Origin: Methylomonas sp. LL1
GTDB lineage: Bacteria; Pseudomonadota; Gammaproteobacteria; Methylococcales; Methylomonadaceae
NCBI RefSeq assembly: GCF_015711015.1
Contig: NZ_CP064653.1
Location: 3,224,001-3,288,000 of the forward strand
DNA: 64,000 nt
Direction of reading: 5' to 3'
Positions 17,682 to 28,658 of the stretch are shown piece by piece. The position numbers and the translations under genes were made by a program. The notes under the pieces were generated by a model, which had not been told where the DNA came from, searched no databases, and was given only the letters and a program-made list of their open reading frames with translations. The first letter of the stretch is position 1, and the number at the start of each line of letters is the position of its first letter.

Positions 17682-18686
17682 ATGACACATACCGAATCAG
17701 TGCCGCGCATCGCCCTGACGCCGGGCGAACCGGCCGGTATCGGCCCCGATTTATGCGTGCAACTGGCACAGGAACCGCAGTCTTGCCAATTGATTGCCAT
17801 AGCCGACCCCGATCTTCTCCGCCAACGTGCTGAACAACTAAGTTTGCCGCTGAATATACGACTGTTTGACCACACTCAACCGGCCTCCGTGGCAGCGGCC
17901 GGCAGTCTGACCGTGTTGCCGGTGAAGCTGGCCGCGCCCGCGGTTTGCGGCCAACTCAATCCGGCCAACAGCCACTATGTGATGGAAACCATCCGCATCG
18001 CTGCTCGGGGTTGCCTCGACGGCACTTTTGCCGCCATGGTCACCGCACCGGTGCACAAAGCCGTCATCAATGATGCCGGCCTCCCATTCAGCGGCCACAC
18101 AGAATTCATCGCAGGCATCACCGGCGGCACCCCGGTGATGATGCTCGCCACCTCCGGTCTGCGGGTTGCCTTAGCCACCACCCACCTGCCGCTGTCGCAA
18201 GTCAGCGCGGCAATCACCCAACAGTCACTGACCGAAGTCATCCGCCTGCTGGACCGGGACTTAAGACTACGTTTCGGCCTTGCCCAACCCAACATTCTGG
18301 TTTGCGGCTTGAACCCGCATGCCGGCGAAAACGGCCATTTGGGCAGGGAAGAAATCGAAGTTATCGAACCGGTATTAAATCAATTACGCGGCGAAGGCAT
18401 CAACCTGCAAGGCCCGTTGCCCGCCGACACCCTGTTCACTCCTAAATATCTGGAAACAGCCGATGCGGTACTGGCGATGTATCACGACCAAGGTCTGCCG
18501 GTACTGAAATACAAAGGCTTCGGCCAGGCCGTCAACATCACCCTGGGCCTGCCCATCATCCGTACCTCGGTCGACCACGGCACCGCCCTGGAACTGGCCG
18601 GCAGCGGCAAGGCCAATCGGGGTAGTTTGCGGTTTGCTCTGGAAACCGCGCTCAACATGATCCCATCACAGACAAAAACCCCATGA
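17682..18686 (+). CDS. pdxA: 4-hydroxythreonine-4-phosphate dehydrogenase
   Basis: 334 residues from the ATG at 17682. The N-terminal [11 protein letters not shown] and the central P-F-x-G-H-T-E segment are PdxA signatures, with H-D-Q-G-L-P-V-L-K near the C-terminus for metal and substrate binding. It works in pyridoxal phosphate synthesis. It overlaps rsmA by 4 bp, the standard pdxA-rsmA pairing of gammaproteobacteria. Confidence 0.96.
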   Translation: MTHTESVPRIALTPGEPAGIGPDLCVQLAQEPQSCQLIAIADPDLLRQRAEQLSLPLNIRLFDHTQPASVAAAGSLTVLPVKLAAPAVCGQLNPANSHYVMETIRIAARGCLDGTFAAMVTAPVHKAVINDAGLPFSGHTEFIAGITGGTPVMMLATSGLRVALATTHLPLSQVSAAITQQSLTEVIRLLDRDLRLRFGLAQPNILVCGLNPHAGENGHLGREEIEVIEPVLNQLRGEGINLQGPLPADTLFTPKYLETADAVLAMYHDQGLPVLKYKGFGQAVNITLGLPIIRTSVDHGTALELAGSGKANRGSLRFALETALNMIPSQTKTP

Positions 18687-19462
18687 CGCACCAACCCCGC
18701 AAACGCTTCGGCCAGAATTTTCTGCACGATGTCAATATCATCAACAACATCCTGTCTCACGCCCATCCGCAAACCGGAGAACATTGGGTGGAAATCGGCC
18801 CCGGCCTTGGCGCGTTGACCAAGCCTTTATTAAATACCGGAGTAAAGCTGGATGTGGTGGAATTGGACCGGGATTTGGTCAGCCGCCTGCAAAAACAGTA
18901 TGCCGGCAATGAAAAGCTGACTATTCACAGCGCCGATGCACTAAATTTCGACTTTAACGCGCTGGCAAAAGCCGGCGAAAAATTGCGTGTAATCGGCAAT
19001 CTGCCTTACAACATCTCGACGCCGTTGATGTTTCATTTGCTGGAAAATAGCGGTTGTATCGAGGATATGCATTTCATGCTGCAGAAGGAAGTCGTTAACC
19101 GAATTTGCGCCGAACCCGGCAGCAAAAAATACGGCCGCCTCAGCGTGATGATGCAATATTTTTGCGAAACGGAATGGCTGTTCGATGTGCCGCCGGAAAG
19201 TTTCGACCCCGCCCCGCAGGTCATGTCGGCCATCGTGCGTTTGGTGCCATACGCCAAACCACCGGTTGAAATTACGGATTTTCAGCATTTCAGCCGATTG
19301 GTCACCCAGGCCTTCTCGCAACGCCGGAAAACCCTGCGTAATTCGCTGAAAAACTATATCGCCGAAGACGCGATAGCGGCATTGGGCATCGATGCCAATT
19401 TACGCGCCGAATCGGTGTCGCTGGAGGAATTTGCCTTGATTAGTCGGCATAGCCAGCCTTAA
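18683..19462 (+). CDS. rsmA: 16S rRNA dimethyladenosine transferase
   Basis: 259 residues. R-K-R-F-G-Q-N-F-L at the N-terminus, [10 protein letters not shown] for SAM binding and N-L-P-Y-N-I-S (the catalytic NLPY) identify RsmA/KsgA. It dimethylates two adenines near the 3' end of 16S rRNA. It overlaps pdxA at ATGA. The repeat region starts soon after its stop. Confidence 0.97.
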   Translation: MTHQPRKRFGQNFLHDVNIINNILSHAHPQTGEHWVEIGPGLGALTKPLLNTGVKLDVVELDRDLVSRLQKQYAGNEKLTIHSADALNFDFNALAKAGEKLRVIGNLPYNISTPLMFHLLENSGCIEDMHFMLQKEVVNRICAEPGSKKYGRLSVMMQYFCETEWLFDVPPESFDPAPQVMSAIVRLVPYAKPPVEITDFQHFSRLVTQAFSQRRKTLRNSLKNYIAEDAIAALGIDANLRAESVSLEEFALISRHSQP

Positions 19463-19580
19463 GGGCCAATCTACGGGCAATTGCCGTAACCCGATTTGGA
19501 AGATTTCGATTTTGGATGTCGCTATCGCGACAGTTTTATCTAAGTCGGTTCTCGGACCGACAGCCGCTTCTCGCTTTTGA

Positions 19581-19698
19581 CGAGGGTTTTCGAAGGGCCA
19601 TCCCTGGCCCTGCGAAAACGAGCGGCATCCATGCCGCCCCCACCCCCCTTCAGGCCTATTTCGCCAAAAGCTGCGATGCTCGAGGCGGAATAACGGGA
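19581..19698 (+). repeat. Outer inverted repeat, left arm of RAYT unit
   Basis: This stretch, which ends in GGCGGAATAACGGG, recurs in reverse complement at 20495-20605. Both arms share the block GAGGGTTTTCGAAGGGCCAT, the palindrome-like GGGCCATCCCTGGCCC and a GCGGCATCCATGCCGC-like hairpin. The arms are near-identical over much of their length with a few insertions. Such units are typical of REP/BIME-like elements moved by RAYT transposases. Confidence 0.75.
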
Positions 19699-19807
19699 AC
19701 AACCCCGTCGCGAGCTGAAAGGCTATTAAAGGATTTTGAAAGCCAGGAATTGTAATTGTGTTGCAGGACGCTACCGACGATAAAAGGCGCATCTAATGAA
19801 AAGCAGG

Positions 19808-19838
19808 CGTAGGGTGGGCACATGCTTTTTGTGCCCAC
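19808..19838 (+). repeat. Inner REP-like hairpin, left
   Basis: CGTAGGGTGGGCAC followed by a short loop and GTGCCCAC makes an 8-bp stem. The same hairpin is found inverted at 20446-20477, directly downstream of the transposase gene, so the gene is bracketed by this pair inside the larger inverted repeat. Confidence 0.7.
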
Positions 19839-19890
19839 GCGGAATAAACCATAACGTTTGAATTAACCCTCACAAATACAACCGAAAACA

Positions 19891-20436
19891 ATGTCCCGTT
19901 ACCGCCGCTCCCAAACACCCGGTGCAACGTATTTCTTTACGGTGGTGACCTATCGGCGGCAAGCGATTTTGTGCGATGCGCCGATACGCGAGGCCTTGCG
20001 CAAGGCGATTGCGGCGGTGCGCGCCAAACGACCGTTCACCATCGATGCCTGGGTGTTGTTGTCCGACCATTTGCATGCTATCTGGACTTTGCCGCCCGGC
20101 GACGCGGATTTTGCCACACGTTGGGCTGTGACCAAACGGCAGGTGAGCGTGAAGTGTGCGAAGGATTATCGGCGCGGCGATTGGATTGGCCCTTCGAAAC
20201 AAAAACATCGGGAATCGACGCTATGGCAGCGCGGGTATTGGGAGCACCAAATCCGGGACGAATACGATTTCGAACGGCATATGGATTATATTCATTTCAA
20301 TCCGGTCAAGCATGGGCATTGCCGGCAGGTTACCGATTGGCCGTATTCGACTTTTCATCGATATGCTGAACAAGGGGTTTATCCATTGGATTGGGGAGGC
20401 GGTAACGTGGATGATAATTTGGTTGCGGGAGAATGA
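19891..20436 (+). CDS. REP-associated tyrosine transposase (RAYT)
   Basis: 181 residues, intact. Y-F-F-T-V-V-T-Y-R-R near the N-terminus, the histidine pair in D-H-L-H-A-I-W (HUH-type motif) and Y-I-H-F-N-P-V-K-H-G near residue 134 identify the IS200/IS605-related TnpA_REP family. These enzymes act on REP palindromes. The gene is centred between two nested inverted-repeat pairs, which are its likely substrates. Confidence 0.9.
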   Translation: MSRYRRSQTPGATYFFTVVTYRRQAILCDAPIREALRKAIAAVRAKRPFTIDAWVLLSDHLHAIWTLPPGDADFATRWAVTKRQVSVKCAKDYRRGDWIGPSKQKHRESTLWQRGYWEHQIRDEYDFERHMDYIHFNPVKHGHCRQVTDWPYSTFHRYAEQGVYPLDWGGGNVDDNLVAGE

Positions 20437-20445
20437 CGTGTTCTC

Positions 20446-20477
20446 GTGGGCACGAAAAAGCCGTGCCCACCCTACGC
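20446..20477 (+). repeat. Inner REP-like hairpin, right
   Basis: GTGGGCAC, loop, GTGCCCACCCTACG: the inverted counterpart of 19808-19838, starting 9 bp after the transposase stop codon. Confidence 0.7.
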
Positions 20478-20494
20478 ATTCCGAAGGTGTATTT

Positions 20495-20605
20495 CCCGTT
20501 ATTCCGCCCCGAGCATCGCAGCTTTTGGCGAAATAAGCCCGCAGGGGAGCGGAATGGATGCCGCTCGTTTTCGCAGGGCCAGGGATGGCCCTTCGAAAAC
20601 CCTCG
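20495..20605 (-). repeat. Outer inverted repeat, right arm of RAYT unit
   Basis: Reverse complement of 19581-19698, beginning CCCGTTATTCCGCC and ending CTTCGAAAACCCTCG. The remaining bases up to adk (20606-20956) carry further short palindromic stretches (for example around GAAAGTATCC near 20658-20690) but no gene. Confidence 0.75.
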
Positions 20606-20854
20606 GCAAAAGCAAGACGCGCAGGAATCTGGCGGAATCCGGGTCGCCTTTTCTTTGGATACTTTCTTTTGGCGAAACAAAAGAAAGTATCCCGCCTGTC
20701 GGTGCGGGAACCGACTTTAAATCATCCGTCGCGATAGCGACACCCATAAAACAAAAGCCTACGCCCCACCAAAGACACTTGCATATAAAATACAAGTCCC
20801 CAACCTACAGCCAAAAACCAACATTTAACGGCATTCCTATAAGGTTTGCGCTAA

Positions 20855-21595
<741 letters not shown>

Positions 21596-21601
21596 ACCAT
21601 C

Positions 21602-21653
21602 GTAGGGTACGCATCGCGTACCTTTAGCTTTCGGTACGCGGTGCGTACCCTAC
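21602..21653. repeat. Long REP-like hairpin between adk and leuC
   Basis: Nearly perfect inverted repeat: 20 of 21 positions pair (GTAGGGTACGCA with TGCGTACCCTAC, one mismatch, then CGCGTACC with GGTACGCG) around a 10-base loop. It begins 6 bp after the adk stop and ends 16 bp before the leuC ATG. The GTAGGGT end resembles the hairpins beside the RAYT gene. It could slow transcription into leuC; no T-run follows. Confidence 0.75.
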
Positions 21654-21669
21654 CTAAAGAGAAACCAAA

Positions 21670-23085
21670 ATGGCAGGTAAAACCTTATACGACAAACTCT
21701 GGGACGACCATGTCGTCCATACCGAAGACGACGGCTCATGCCTGATTTACATCGACCGGCAATTGCTGCACGAAGTGACATCGCCGCAAGCCTTCGACGG
21801 CTTGCGTCTGGCCCATCGCCAACCCTGGCGCATCGCCAGAAATCTGGCGGTGGCGGACCACAACGTGCCGACCACCGACCGCGACAAGGGCATCGCCGAT
21901 CCGGTTTCGCGTTTGCAAGTCGAAACCCTGGAAAACAACTGCAGAGAATTCGGCATTACCGAATTCGACATGGCCGACATTCGCCAAGGCATCGTCCACG
22001 TCATCGGCCCGGAACAAGGCGCTACGCTGCCCGGCATGACCATAGTCTGCGGCGATTCTCATACCTCGACTCATGGCGCTTCGGCGGCTTTGGCGTTCGG
22101 TATCGGCACATCGGAAGTCGAGCATGCGCTGGCGACCCAATGTCTGGCACAGAAAAAAGCCAAAAACATGTTGATTAAAGTCAACGGCAAGACTGGTCCG
22201 GGCGTCACCGCCAAGGACATCGTGTTGGCCATCATCGGCCAAATCGGTACCGCCGGCGGCACCGGTTACACCATCGAGTTTGGCGGCGACGCGATTTGGT
22301 CTTTGTCGATGGAAGGCCGGATGACGGTCTGCAACATGGCCATCGAAGCTGGCGCCCGCGCCGGCTTGATCGCGGTAGACGATACTACTATCGATTATTA
22401 CCAAGGCCGCCCTTACGCGCCCAAAGGCGACGACTGGAACATGGCGGTGCGCTATTGGCAAAATCTGCGCTCCGACAGCTACAGCGGCGATTTATTCGAC
22501 AAAGTCATCAATATTGATGCCGCCGGGATAAAACCACAAGTCAGCTGGGGCACTTCGCCGGAAATGGTGGTGGCAGTCGATGCCAACGTACCCGATCCTG
22601 CGCAGGAAGCAGACCCAACCAAACGCCAAAGCATCGAACGGGCTTTACAATACATGGGTTTACAAGCCGGTCAAAAAATCACCGACATCAAGTTGGATAA
22701 AGTCTTTATCGGTTCTTGCACCAATTCGCGGATCGAAGACTTGCGCGCGGCGGCGGCTGTGATTAAAGGCCGCAAAAAAGCGGCTTCCGTCAAACAAGTG
22801 TTGATCGTACCCGGCTCGGGTTTGATCAAGCAACAAGCCGAAGCGGAAGGCCTGGACAAAATCTTCACCGCCGCCGATTTCGAATGGCGCGATCCCGGCT
22901 GCTCGATGTGTCTGGCAATGAACGCCGACCGCCTGGAAGCCGGCGAGCATTGCGCATCGACATCGAATCGCAACTTTGAAGGCCGGCAAGGCTACGGCGG
23001 CCGCACCCACTTGGTCAGCCCAGCCATGGCCGCGGCGGCGGCGATTGCCGGTCATTTTGTCAACATTGCGGAGGACGTCGCATGA
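21670..23085 (+). CDS. leuC: 3-isopropylmalate dehydratase large subunit
   Basis: 471 residues. [10 protein letters not shown] near residue 131 and the iron-sulfur ligands in G-S-C-T-N-S-R and C-S-M-C-L are those of LeuC/aconitase. It isomerises isopropylmalate in leucine synthesis with LeuD, whose gene overlaps by 4 bp. Confidence 0.97.
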   Translation: MAGKTLYDKLWDDHVVHTEDDGSCLIYIDRQLLHEVTSPQAFDGLRLAHRQPWRIARNLAVADHNVPTTDRDKGIADPVSRLQVETLENNCREFGITEFDMADIRQGIVHVIGPEQGATLPGMTIVCGDSHTSTHGASAALAFGIGTSEVEHALATQCLAQKKAKNMLIKVNGKTGPGVTAKDIVLAIIGQIGTAGGTGYTIEFGGDAIWSLSMEGRMTVCNMAIEAGARAGLIAVDDTTIDYYQGRPYAPKGDDWNMAVRYWQNLRSDSYSGDLFDKVINIDAAGIKPQVSWGTSPEMVVAVDANVPDPAQEADPTKRQSIERALQYMGLQAGQKITDIKLDKVFIGSCTNSRIEDLRAAAAVIKGRKKAASVKQVLIVPGSGLIKQQAEAEGLDKIFTAADFEWRDPGCSMCLAMNADRLEAGEHCASTSNRNFEGRQGYGGRTHLVSPAMAAAAAIAGHFVNIAEDVA

Positions 23086-23720
23086 AAGCCTTTACTACCT
23101 TGACCGCTTTGGTTGCGCCCTTGGACAGAGCGAATATCGATACCGACGCGATCATCCCCAAGCAGTTTTTAAAATCGATACGCCGCGCCGGCTTCGGCCC
23201 CTATTTGTTCGACGAATGGCGTTATCTGGATCACGGCGAGCCCGACATGGATTGCACCAACCGTCCATTAAATAAGGACTTCGTGCTGAATCAGCCTCAA
23301 TATCAAGGCGCGCAAATCCTGCTGACCCGCGAAAACTTCGGCTGCGGCTCCTCGCGCGAGCATGCGCCTTGGGCGCTGGAAGATTACGGTTTCCGGGCGA
23401 TCATCGCGCCGAGCTTTGCCGACATCTTCTTCAACAACTGCTTCAAGAACGGCATCCTGCCAATCGTGTTGCCTAACGATGACGTCAACAGCCTATTCGA
23501 CGAATTAAACGACGGTTATCAATTAACTATTGATTTAGAGCAACAAACGATTACAACGCCTTCGGGTAAAATCATCGGTTTTAATATCGATGAAACCCGC
23601 AAATATCGTTTATTGAACGGCCTGGACGATATTGCGCTGTCGCTGCAGCATGCCGACAAAATTAAAACCTATGAAGCCGAACGCGCCAAACGTGCTCCCT
23701 GGTTGTTCAAAGACGCATAA
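23082..23720 (+). CDS. leuD: 3-isopropylmalate dehydratase small subunit
   Basis: 212 residues. [12 protein letters not shown] at about 19-30 and [13 protein letters not shown] are the LeuD swivelling-domain motifs. It is translationally coupled to leuC (ATGA). Confidence 0.97.
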   Translation: MKAFTTLTALVAPLDRANIDTDAIIPKQFLKSIRRAGFGPYLFDEWRYLDHGEPDMDCTNRPLNKDFVLNQPQYQGAQILLTRENFGCGSSREHAPWALEDYGFRAIIAPSFADIFFNNCFKNGILPIVLPNDDVNSLFDELNDGYQLTIDLEQQTITTPSGKIIGFNIDETRKYRLLNGLDDIALSLQHADKIKTYEAERAKRAPWLFKDA

Positions 23721-23741
23721 GTTCCATTGAAAGGTAAAAAA

Positions 23742-24821
23742 ATGCCCAAAAAAATTGCAGTCCTGGCCGGCGACGGCATAGGCCCGGAAATCGTCGCCGA
23801 AGCTATCAAGGTTTTGAGTTTTCTGAACACCGACATGAACCTAGGTCTGGTATTCGAGAATGCACTGGTCGGCGGCGCGGCTTATGACGCTTTCGGCACA
23901 CCACTGCCGCAACAAACCCTAAATCTGTGCAAAAACGCCGATGCAGTATTACTGGGCGCGGTCGGCGGCCCTAAATGGGAACCGCTGGCGCATGCGGTAC
24001 GTCCCGAGCGAGGCTTATTGGGCATCCGCGCGGAACTGAACCTGTTCTCGAATCTGCGTCCGGCGATTCTGTATCCGCAATTGGTTGATGCATCGACCCT
24101 GAAACCGGAAGTGGTATCCGGCCTGGACATCATGATCGTGCGCGAACTGACCGGCGGCATTTACTTCGGTCAGCCACGCGGCGTGCATATCGCCGAAAAC
24201 GGCGAGCGGGTCGGTATCAACACCAAAATTTACAGCGAATCGGAAATCCGCCGCATTGCTCATTCAGCCTTCCGGATTGCCCAAAAACGCCATAACAAGC
24301 TATGTTCGGTCGACAAGGCCAATGTACTGGAAGTCACCGAACTATGGCGGCAAGTCATGACCGAAGTCGGCAAGGAATATCCCGATGTCGCATTGAGCCA
24401 CATGTATGTCGACAATGCCGCGATGCAACTGGTGCGGGCGCCAAAGCAGTTCGACGTGATCGTCACCAGTAATATGTTCGGCGACATTCTATCCGACACC
24501 GCCGCGATGCTGACCGGCTCTATCGGCATGTTGCCATCCGCATCGCTGGACGCCAACGGTAAGGGCATGTACGAACCGATTCACGGTTCGGCGCCGGACA
24601 TCGCGGGATTAGGCATCGCCAATCCATTGGCAACAATATTGTCGGTGGCGATGATGCTACGCTACACCTTTAATCAAAACCAAGCCGCCGAACGCATCGA
24701 GCAAGCCGTCAATACCGCGCTGGACTCGAATGTCAGGACGGCGGATATTTATTCCGAAGGCATGACCAAGGTCAGCACTTCCGGCATGGGCGACGCCGTA
24801 CTCAACGCCTTAAAAGGATAA
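23742..24821 (+). CDS. leuB: 3-isopropylmalate dehydrogenase
   Basis: 359 residues from the ATG at 23742, preceded by GAAAGG; a TTG 15 bp upstream would add a lysine-rich tail and is less likely. G-D-G-I-G-P-E-I at the N-terminus and N-M-F-G-D-I-L-S-D near residue 245 are the NAD- and metal-binding motifs. It oxidises and decarboxylates isopropylmalate. It lies 4 bp before asd. Confidence 0.96.
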   Translation: MPKKIAVLAGDGIGPEIVAEAIKVLSFLNTDMNLGLVFENALVGGAAYDAFGTPLPQQTLNLCKNADAVLLGAVGGPKWEPLAHAVRPERGLLGIRAELNLFSNLRPAILYPQLVDASTLKPEVVSGLDIMIVRELTGGIYFGQPRGVHIAENGERVGINTKIYSESEIRRIAHSAFRIAQKRHNKLCSVDKANVLEVTELWRQVMTEVGKEYPDVALSHMYVDNAAMQLVRAPKQFDVIVTSNMFGDILSDTAAMLTGSIGMLPSASLDANGKGMYEPIHGSAPDIAGLGIANPLATILSVAMMLRYTFNQNQAAERIEQAVNTALDSNVRTADIYSEGMTKVSTSGMGDAVLNALKG

Positions 24822-24825
24822 CTCC

Positions 24826-25848
24826 ATGTCAAAAACCTATGATGTCGCAGTCGTTGGCGCCACCGGCGCGGTCGGTGAAACCATGATCGCTATCTTGGAA
24901 GAGCGTAATTTTCCGGTCGGTAAAGTCTATGCACTGGCCAGCGAGCGTTCGGCCGGCAAGCGTATTCCTTTCAAAGGCGGATCGCTGGTAGTTGAAGACT
25001 TGGCGACTTTTGATTTCTCCAAGGTCCAGATCGGCCTGTTCTCGCCCGGCGCCTCGGTGTCGGCCGAATACGCGCCGAAAGCCGCCGCAGCCGGCTGCGT
25101 GGTAATAGACAACACCTCGCAATTCCGCTATGACGACGATATTCCCTTGGTCGTACCGGAAGTCAATCCGGAAAAAGTCGCCGACTATAAAAATCGTGGC
25201 ATCATCGCCAACCCCAATTGTTCGACTATTCAGATGCTGGTCGCCTTGAAGCCGATCTACGATGAAGTCGGCATCAGCCGCATCAACGTAGCCACCTATC
25301 AGGCAGTGTCAGGCACTGGCAAGGAAGCGATTGAGGAACTGGCGACGCAAACCGCCAATCTGCTGAACGCAAAACCGGTCAGCGCCAGTGTTTATCCGAA
25401 ACAAATCGCCTTCAACGTATTGCCGCAAATTGATGTTTTCATGGACAACGGCTATACCAAGGAAGAAATGAAAATGGTATGGGAAACTCAAAAAATCATG
25501 GGCGATACCGATATTCTGGTGAATCCGACGGCGGTTCGTGTGCCTGTATTTTATGGCCACTCGGAAGCAGTACATATTGAGACCAAACAAAAAATTTCGG
25601 TGGCAAGGGTTCGTGAATTATTGGAATCCGCTCCTGGCGTGACAGTGTTGGATGATCGTGTCGATGGCGGCTATCCGACCGCCGTAACCGAGTCTTCCGG
25701 ACACGACGATGTCTATGTCGGCCGGATTCGTGAAGACATCTCTCATCCTAACGGTATAGACTTATGGGTAGTGGGCGACAATGTTCGAAAAGGTGCGGCA
25801 CTTAACAGTGTGCAGATAGCCGAGGTGCTGGTAAAAAATTACATCTAG
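24826..25848 (+). CDS. asd: Aspartate-semialdehyde dehydrogenase
   Basis: 340 residues. G-A-T-G-A-V-G at 11-17 binds NADP and C132 in N-P-N-C-S-T is the catalytic cysteine. It makes aspartate semialdehyde for lysine, threonine and methionine pathways. The arrangement leuCDB-asd-fimV is also seen in pseudomonads. Confidence 0.96.
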   Translation: MSKTYDVAVVGATGAVGETMIAILEERNFPVGKVYALASERSAGKRIPFKGGSLVVEDLATFDFSKVQIGLFSPGASVSAEYAPKAAAAGCVVIDNTSQFRYDDDIPLVVPEVNPEKVADYKNRGIIANPNCSTIQMLVALKPIYDEVGISRINVATYQAVSGTGKEAIEELATQTANLLNAKPVSASVYPKQIAFNVLPQIDVFMDNGYTKEEMKMVWETQKIMGDTDILVNPTAVRVPVFYGHSEAVHIETKQKISVARVRELLESAPGVTVLDDRVDGGYPTAVTESSGHDDVYVGRIREDISHPNGIDLWVVGDNVRKGAALNSVQIAEVLVKNYI

Positions 25849-25919
25849 TCTAAGATTAGCAAGCGTATTTGATGCATCTGTCCGAAAGTTCCGAGGTAAT
25901 CCCAGTGAAGGAAAAGAAT

Positions 25920-28658
25920 GTGAGTAATTTAACTAAAACCTTAGCGGTTGTATCGTTACTGGCGCCAATGAGCGCACAACCGTTAGGAATTGGCGACATT
26001 CAATTACATTCCGCTCTGAATCAAAGGCTTAACGCCGAAATCCGGTTGAATTTGGCTGCTGGCGAGAACCCGGCCGACATAAGCGTCAGACTGGCGCCAC
26101 CGGAAAAATTCGATAAAGCCGGCGTACCTTGGAATTACTTCTTATCAAAAATCAAATTTGAACCGGTAGTGCAATCCAACGGCGCTGTGATCATCAAAGT
26201 CACTTCCCGCGAACCTCTCACCGAGCCGTTTCTGGATTTTTTGCTGGAAGTCAACTGGCCGCAAGGCAGTCAAATTCGCGAATTTACCGTATTGATCGAC
26301 CCGCCCGCCGAATACGGCGCGCCGGTCATGCCGACTTTGGCCGCCAGCCCTTACCAAGTCGAAGCGCTTGACGAATACCAACCTCCGGTCAGAAAACCCC
26401 GCGCGGCCAAGAAACGAAGCGTCCGAACCGAAACGGCCTCCAACATCACGCCGCAAACCCCGACCAGCGGCGAATATGGTCCGACTCGGACCGCCGACAC
26501 CCTATGGCGCATTGCGGAACGACTGGGTAGCGAACGCAATGTTCCCACCAATCAAATGATGCGGGCTTTATATCAGGCCAACCCCGACGCATTTGTCGGC
26601 AACAATATTGATTCGTTGAAAAAAGGCGTGGTGCTGAAAATTCCGGAAACCGACGCCATCCTGCAATCGGGCGGCCCCCGTGGTAAGCAAACGCCTCCGG
26701 CGCCGAAAGCCGTGGCCCCAAGCCCCAAAGCCCTGGAATTGGTGGCTCCGACCGAAGCAAAAATTACCGACACCCATGAACCGGTCAAACCAGGCCAAGA
26801 AAGCGGCGAACCCGGCGATGTTTCCAGCACGGGTGGAGGCACATCTCCGACTGGTCAAGATGTTGAACTGCAAACTCGGATAGATCGACTCGAACAACAG
26901 TTAAACATGATGCAGCAGTTACTGGCGCTGAAAGACCAACAACTGGCCGCCCTGCAAAGCAACGACAAACAAGCCGCGCAGCAAGCCGCCGACAGCGCGC
27001 AGAACCTAACGCGGCCGACACCTACACAGACTCCGGAACCGCAAACCACGCCGGCCACACAACCCCAAACAACTGCGGAGCCAGCGGTTCAACCGCCAGC
27101 CGTTGTAGCTACGCAACCACCCACTGTCCAACCGACGCCTCCGGCACCGGTGAAGCCAAAACCTAAACCGGCTAAACCGATAACACCCGCGCCGGTCGAA
27201 GCGGAAGAGGGCTTGTTTTCCTCGCCTCTCTACAATCTGGCAATGGGTGGTATGGGGGCCGGCATACTCGGTCTGCTCGGCTGGTTGTTGTGGCGCAAAC
27301 GCAATATCGAGAATCAGACCAATACCGAAAGCATGTTTGCGTCGGCTAGCCAAATCAAAATGCCGGATTCGGACAGCAGTTTGTCGGTCCCCGTAATGGA
27401 TATGAGCAGTACCGGCGCTTACGATGTCGGTACCGTGGGAGAAAGCTCCTTCATCAGCGATTTCACCCCTAGCGATTTCGAAGCCTTCGACACTGACCAA
27501 AGCGAAGTCGACCCCTTATCCGAAGCCGATGTCTACCTGGCCTACGGTCGTTATCAGCAGGCTGAAGATCTGATTCGCCACGCTATCAAGGATCAGCCTG
27601 AAAAAGACGAATACAAACTGAAATTACTGGAAATATTCTACGCCAATGAGAATAAGGATCGCTTTGCGGAATACGCCCAGGAATTGGCCGATGCCGGTAA
27701 AAATACCGATAGGCCGTTCTGGACCAAAGTCACCGACATGGGTAAGGAACTCATTCCAGAATCAGTCTTGTTTGGCGGCACGACCAAGGACTTTAGCCAC
27801 GACCATTCGGCCCCCCAAACTAGCGACTCACACGCATCGGCGAAAGCAGCACCAACGAGCGAACAGGCGCATTTCGACAGCGTGGACGATTTGGATTTTG
27901 GCCAGGAATCAAGCCATGACGATCTAGCCGACCTGAATACTCTGTCGCTACCCGATATGGCATTGATGGATGACATCAATTCCGAGCTTGCCGAACTGCA
28001 GTTGACTGGCCCCGAAGAAACGCCAGCCGATGACAATAGCTTGGACTTTGACCTGAGTGCATTCTCCGGCAAAGCCGACACCGAACAAGCAACAATCCGC
28101 GAGGCGGCTCCCGACATTGAATCAATTGACTTCGATCTAAGCAGTCTCGCCCAGACCGCACCCAAACCGGCGGATACCGCGGAAGAAAAAGCAGCCGACA
28201 CCCTGGAAGGTTTTGACTTCAACTTTGACCTTGAATCTACCGAGCCATCCTCCGAAGACGGAACGCCCTTGGCCGACACCAAAGCTTCGCTTGAAGAGCC
28301 CTTGGACATGGCCAGCCTGGAAAGCTTTGATTTTCCTGAGTTTGAATCGCTTAGCACCAAGGATAAACCCGATCAGGTCGGGCCAGCCACCAATAACAAT
28401 GCCATCGATACGCCGGATGAATTCGACTTCAACTTCGATTTTAACGCCCCAAGCAGCCTGAGTATTGACGATGACGTTGATCTTGGCGTGGCCGATCTGA
28501 CCGATATGGACGAATTCGAAACCAAAATCGATCTGGCGAAGGCCTATATCGACATGGGTGATGCCGCCGCGGCAAAAGCCATTGCGGAGGAAGTGCTGAA
28601 AAAAGGCACTGCGGAGCAACAACAAGCCGCGCAAGCCCTTCTGGACGAGCTGAAATAA
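25920..28658 (+). CDS. fimV: FimV/HubP-type polar hub protein
   Basis: 912 residues from a GTG at 25920, preceded by AAGGAAAAG; the open frame extends 17 codons further up without a family-like start. A signal peptide is followed by the FimV N-terminal domain (L-G-I-G-D-I-Q-L-H-S-A-L-N-Q-R-L), a LysM-like segment (T-L-W-R-I-A, about 194-246), a coiled coil (about 318-366), a Pro/Thr/Gln-rich stretch, one membrane span (about 437-459), an acidic cytoplasmic region and the C-terminal FimV motif D-L-A-K-A-Y-I-D-M-G-D. It organises cell poles and type IV pili or flagella. Confidence 0.92.
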   Translation: MSNLTKTLAVVSLLAPMSAQPLGIGDIQLHSALNQRLNAEIRLNLAAGENPADISVRLAPPEKFDKAGVPWNYFLSKIKFEPVVQSNGAVIIKVTSREPLTEPFLDFLLEVNWPQGSQIREFTVLIDPPAEYGAPVMPTLAASPYQVEALDEYQPPVRKPRAAKKRSVRTETASNITPQTPTSGEYGPTRTADTLWRIAERLGSERNVPTNQMMRALYQANPDAFVGNNIDSLKKGVVLKIPETDAILQSGGPRGKQTPPAPKAVAPSPKALELVAPTEAKITDTHEPVKPGQESGEPGDVSSTGGGTSPTGQDVELQTRIDRLEQQLNMMQQLLALKDQQLAALQSNDKQAAQQAADSAQNLTRPTPTQTPEPQTTPATQPQTTAEPAVQPPAVVATQPPTVQPTPPAPVKPKPKPAKPITPAPVEAEEGLFSSPLYNLAMGGMGAGILGLLGWLLWRKRNIENQTNTESMFASASQIKMPDSDSSLSVPVMDMSSTGAYDVGTVGESSFISDFTPSDFEAFDTDQSEVDPLSEADVYLAYGRYQQAEDLIRHAIKDQPEKDEYKLKLLEIFYANENKDRFAEYAQELADAGKNTDRPFWTKVTDMGKELIPESVLFGGTTKDFSHDHSAPQTSDSHASAKAAPTSEQAHFDSVDDLDFGQESSHDDLADLNTLSLPDMALMDDINSELAELQLTGPEETPADDNSLDFDLSAFSGKADTEQATIREAAPDIESIDFDLSSLAQTAPKPADTAEEKAADTLEGFDFNFDLESTEPSSEDGTPLADTKASLEEPLDMASLESFDFPEFESLSTKDKPDQVGPATNNNAIDTPDEFDFNFDFNAPSSLSIDDDVDLGVADLTDMDEFETKIDLAKAYIDMGDAAAAKAIAEEVLKKGTAEQQQAAQALLDELK

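Noticed and set aside
21736..22461. 241-residue minus-strand frame
   Set aside because: Antisense shadow of leuC.
27638..28360. 240-residue serine-rich minus-strand frame
   Set aside because: Antisense to the acidic repeat-like part of fimV; low-complexity composition reflects that region.
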